Shown here: in pieces, positions 4,732-6,094 of the stretch
Position numbering within the stretch: position 1 is the first letter of the stretch
Layout: every line of letters begins with the position of its first letter
Assembly: GCA_001941025.1 (NCBI GenBank)
Contig: MSHE01000007.1
Span: 31,508 to 37,601 of the forward strand
Reading direction: 5' to 3'
DNA from: Lachnospiraceae bacterium Zagget3
GTDB taxonomy: Bacteria > Bacillota_A > Clostridia > Lachnospirales > Lachnospiraceae
Length of the DNA stretch: 6,094 bases
Translations under genes and position numbers: made by a program
The notes under the pieces: generated by a model
What the model was told of the DNA's origin: nothing
Database searches by the model: none
Seen by the model: the letters and a program-made list of their open reading frames with translations, nothing else

Positions 4732-5657
4732 TCCCTCGCGTTCCACTTCTCCACCATCAGGTCGGGGTAATAGCTCCGCTTGGCCTTTCGGAGGTTGGGT
4801 TCCCCCAGGTCGTCCTCCCGGTTCAGGTAGACGATTTGGGGATAGGTCTCCCCCACCCACCGGGCGAACTGCCGGTTGATCATGGCATAGGCCCCCTGCA
4901 CCTCGCCGTAGCCCTTTTCAAAGAGGACGTCGTAGGTGTCCCCGCCCAGGGGCTGGCCCATGCAGAAGGCCACCGCCCGGTCGGGGGTGGGATTGCCCGC
5001 CTCGTCGGCGCCGCCGCCGTCGTACAGCACCATGCCGTCCAGCCCCAGGGCCTCCCGGTGCCGGAGGGCCAGGGTCAGGGCCAGCTCCCCCTGGTCCGAG
5101 GCCCAGTCCTCCAGGCCGGCCTCCGCCTCCTCCGTCTCCCAGTCCCGGGCGATGGCCTGGCAGGCGGCCAGGTTGTCCTCCCCCAGCGGCTCCGTGTGCC
5201 AGTTGGGGTACCGCTCCTCAAAGCGGTGGATGTGGTTGCGCTTGGCGTGGAGCTTTTTGCCGGACAGGGTGGCCAGCTTCTCCACGGTGTAGCAGTAGTC
5301 CGCCGCATCCTCCGGGTTGGTGAATCGGAACTGTCCGGGGAACAGTTCCTCCAGCTCCCGGCACTGCTCCGCCGTCAGCCCCGCCAGGGTGAAGGGGACG
5401 CCCCGCTCCCGGCTGTCCTGCCGCAGGGCCTCCAGCACCGCCTTCCGGTCGCCCCGGCCGGCGGGCCACAGGTAGCTGCCGCCAGCGCCCACCCAGACCA
5501 CGGCGAAGCCCTCCACCACGGCGATGCCCTCGTCGTAGGCCTCCGCCCAGGTCAGCAGGTTGGTGAAGGAGTACTCGCAGCTGCGGAAGCCGCTTGCCCG
5601 GAGCAGCGGCTCGAAGCCGGCCCGGTCCTCCAGGGTGGGACGTTTAAAGTGTATCAT
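4725..5657 (-). CDS. DUF2156 / LPG_synthase_C domain protein (GNAT-like)
   Basis: The 310-residue product resembles the stand-alone Clostridial proteins annotated as phosphatidylglycerol lysyltransferase C-terminal domain (DUF2156), which have a double GNAT-like fold. Visible family-like stretches are CEYSFTNLLTW (27-37), LSGKKLHAKRNHIHRFE (131-147), VLFEKGYGEVQGAYAMINRQFA (244-265, typical acyltransferase-like helix region) and YLNREDDLGEPNLRKAKRSYYP (277-298). It lacks the N-terminal membrane flippase domain of MprF, and I see no membrane helices, so lipid lysinylation should not be assumed; the substrate is unknown. The ATG at 5657 is supported by AGGTGA (5672-5667), 9 nt upstream. The leader carries a GC hairpin at 5685-5704. 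The gene converges on the DUF4317 gene with a 4-bp gap. Domain call good, function open. Confidence 0.85.
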   Translation of the reverse strand: MIHFKRPTLEDRAGFEPLLRASGFRSCEYSFTNLLTWAEAYDEGIAVVEGFAVVWVGAGGSYLWPAGRGDRKAVLEALRQDSRERGVPFTLAGLTAEQCRELEELFPGQFRFTNPEDAADYCYTVEKLATLSGKKLHAKRNHIHRFEERYPNWHTEPLGEDNLAACQAIARDWETEEAEAGLEDWASDQGELALTLALRHREALGLDGMVLYDGGGADEAGNPTPDRAVAFCMGQPLGGDTYDVLFEKGYGEVQGAYAMINRQFARWVGETYPQIVYLNREDDLGEPNLRKAKRSYYPDLMVEKWNAREL

Positions 5658-5684
5658 AAAAAAGTGTCACCTGTCTTTTGGATG

Positions 5685-5709
5685 CCGCGCCGGAATGGGC
5701 GCGGTTTTT
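5685..5709 (+). terminator. Plus-strand terminator-like hairpin in the leader of the DUF2156 gene
   Basis: CCGCGCC (5685-5691) pairs with GGCGCGG (5698-5704) around GGAATG, then TTTTT. Read on the plus strand this is an intrinsic terminator, placed to stop antisense read-through of the DUF2156 gene. Read on the minus strand it is a hairpin 13 nt before the Shine-Dalgarno. A second small stem, CCTGC/GCAGG (about 5710-5725), follows. Confidence 0.5.
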
Positions 5710-5849
5710 CCTGCGACTATGCAGGTTGTGTTGTCAAGTTTTTTTGGGGGCGTTGCGTTCATTGAATAAGAATGATAAAGGAAATCGGTGATTGCCCGAC
5801 GGTTGGGCCTGATTGCCGCTTTGCGTGACAGCCGCTTTTCCGTCTCTCC

Positions 5850-5873
5850 GTAGGGGCGCACAGTGTGCGCCCG
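5850..5873 (+). repeat. GTAGGGGCG...CGCCCG palindrome, copy B
   Basis: GGGCGCACA (5854-5862) pairs perfectly with TGTGCGCCC (5864-5872) around a single central G. It shares its GTAGGGGCG start and CGCCCG end with 1202-1225 in the same orientation, while the inner arms differ but remain complementary. Confidence 0.6.
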
Positions 5874-5971
5874 CACGTTGCCTCCTTAAAAAAGGTAGTT
5901 GAAAGGAAACAGGTTTTTGCCCTCACGATGGACCTTCTCAAACAATGTTCGCTATAGAGGATTTGCCCGGC

Positions 5972-5989
5972 CTTCCCTTGCCAGGGAAG
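5972..5989. repeat. Short hairpin upstream of the composite repeat
   Basis: CTTCCCT (5972-5978) pairs with AGGGAAG (5983-5989) around TGCC. It is the first of three consecutive hairpins leading into repeat copy 2. Confidence 0.45.
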
Positions 5990-5997
5990 CGGGTGCT

Positions 5998-6025
5998 TAC
6001 TTTTCTCGCTCCGCCGAGAAAAGTA
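5998..6025. repeat. TACTTTTCTCG/CGAGAAAAGTA inverted repeat
   Basis: An 11-bp perfect inverted repeat (5998-6008 with 6015-6025) surrounds a 6-nt loop, followed by GCAAAAGAGG and then directly by repeat copy 2. Similar TACTTTTCT...AGAAAAGTA palindromes occur between genes in many bacteria (recollection). It is probably part of the same composite repeat unit as 6036-6090; the matching part of copy 1 would lie left of the window. Confidence 0.55.
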
Positions 6026-6035
6026 GCAAAAGAGG

Positions 6036-6090
6036 GCGGCTCAGGGAGGAGCTTCGGGGCCTCGCTCCTCCCTAAGAACCCTCCTCCTAT
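6036..6090. repeat. Palindromic interspersed repeat, copy 2
   Basis: This matches 1-54 with few substitutions and one extra T in the loop. Positions 6040-6052 pair with 6064-6076 (12 of 13, C6042/A6074 mismatch) around an 11-nt loop, TTCGGGGCCTC. The tail AAGAACCCTCCTCCTAT is identical to copy 1, and similarity stops right after it, which defines the right boundary of the repeat. Confidence 0.75.
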
Positions 6091-6094
6091 AACC

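Larger units (their letters stand above)
5658..6094. other. Hairpin-rich intergenic region beyond the DUF2156 gene
   Basis: No credible gene is seen. The stretch holds the hairpin at 5685-5709, a perfect minus-strand TTGACA (5737-5732) without a matching -10 box, a GC palindrome (5850-5873), two further hairpins (5972-5989 and 5998-6025), and the terminal repeat copy (6036-6090). Short reading frames here lack ribosome sites and conserved features. Confidence 0.6.

Noticed and set aside
5710..5737. Minus-strand TTGACA (5737-5732) as a complete sigma-A promoter
   Set aside because: At spacings of 16-18 nt the -10 positions read GC-rich sequence (GCAGGA or neighbours), so only the -35 half is convincing.
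4836..5765. 309-codon plus-strand open frame opposite the DUF2156 gene
   Set aside because: Antisense shadow; the minus strand carries the conserved motifs and a proper ribosome site.
1..6094. Defence, phage, CRISPR or biosynthetic system
   Set aside because: No direct-repeat array, integrase, transposase, nuclease, toxin-antitoxin or modular synthase feature is present; the coding content is core and conserved.

Overview
The window looks like a core chromosomal segment of a high-GC, gut-type Firmicute. Oscillospiraceae/Flavonifractor-like Clostridia is my best guess. It rests on GC-rich third codon positions, Firmicutes-style Shine-Dalgarno sites and sigma-A promoter, a DUF4317 protein, and short GC palindromes of the GTAGGGGCG...CGCCCG type. 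This is family knowledge plus inference; no database search was run.

Layout. 1-54 is a palindromic interspersed repeat. A gene-poor leader follows, then rpiB (349-819, ribose-5-phosphate isomerase B). 820-1536 has no protein gene. It holds a candidate stand-alone small RNA (about 957-1106, with its own promoter and tandem terminators), two GC palindromes, and the rpsB promoter with a three-hairpin leader. rpsB (1537-2256, ribosomal protein S2) and tsf (2368-3315, EF-Ts) form the classic translation operon, with a terminator-like hairpin between them. The tsf-downstream gap carries a 157-bp MITE-like element (3335-3491) with terminal inverted repeats and a possible TAAA duplication, then the likely operon terminator and a DUF4317 gene (3575-4720). 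That gene meets a minus-strand DUF2156/LPG_synthase_C gene (4725-5657) tail to tail, 4 bp apart, and a tandem heptamer supplies both stop codons. 5658-6094 is intergenic and rich in hairpins. It ends with a second copy of the repeat seen at position 1.

How the parts relate. rpsB and tsf act in translation: S2 joins the 30S subunit and EF-Ts recycles EF-Tu. rpiB is pentose-phosphate metabolism, with no visible mechanistic link. The DUF4317 and DUF2156 proteins have no established role that the sequence reveals. I see no defence system, phage, CRISPR array or biosynthetic cluster. The novelty is in the non-coding DNA: the candidate small RNA with a pyrimidine-only loop, the MITE, and two palindrome families whose arms co-vary between copies.
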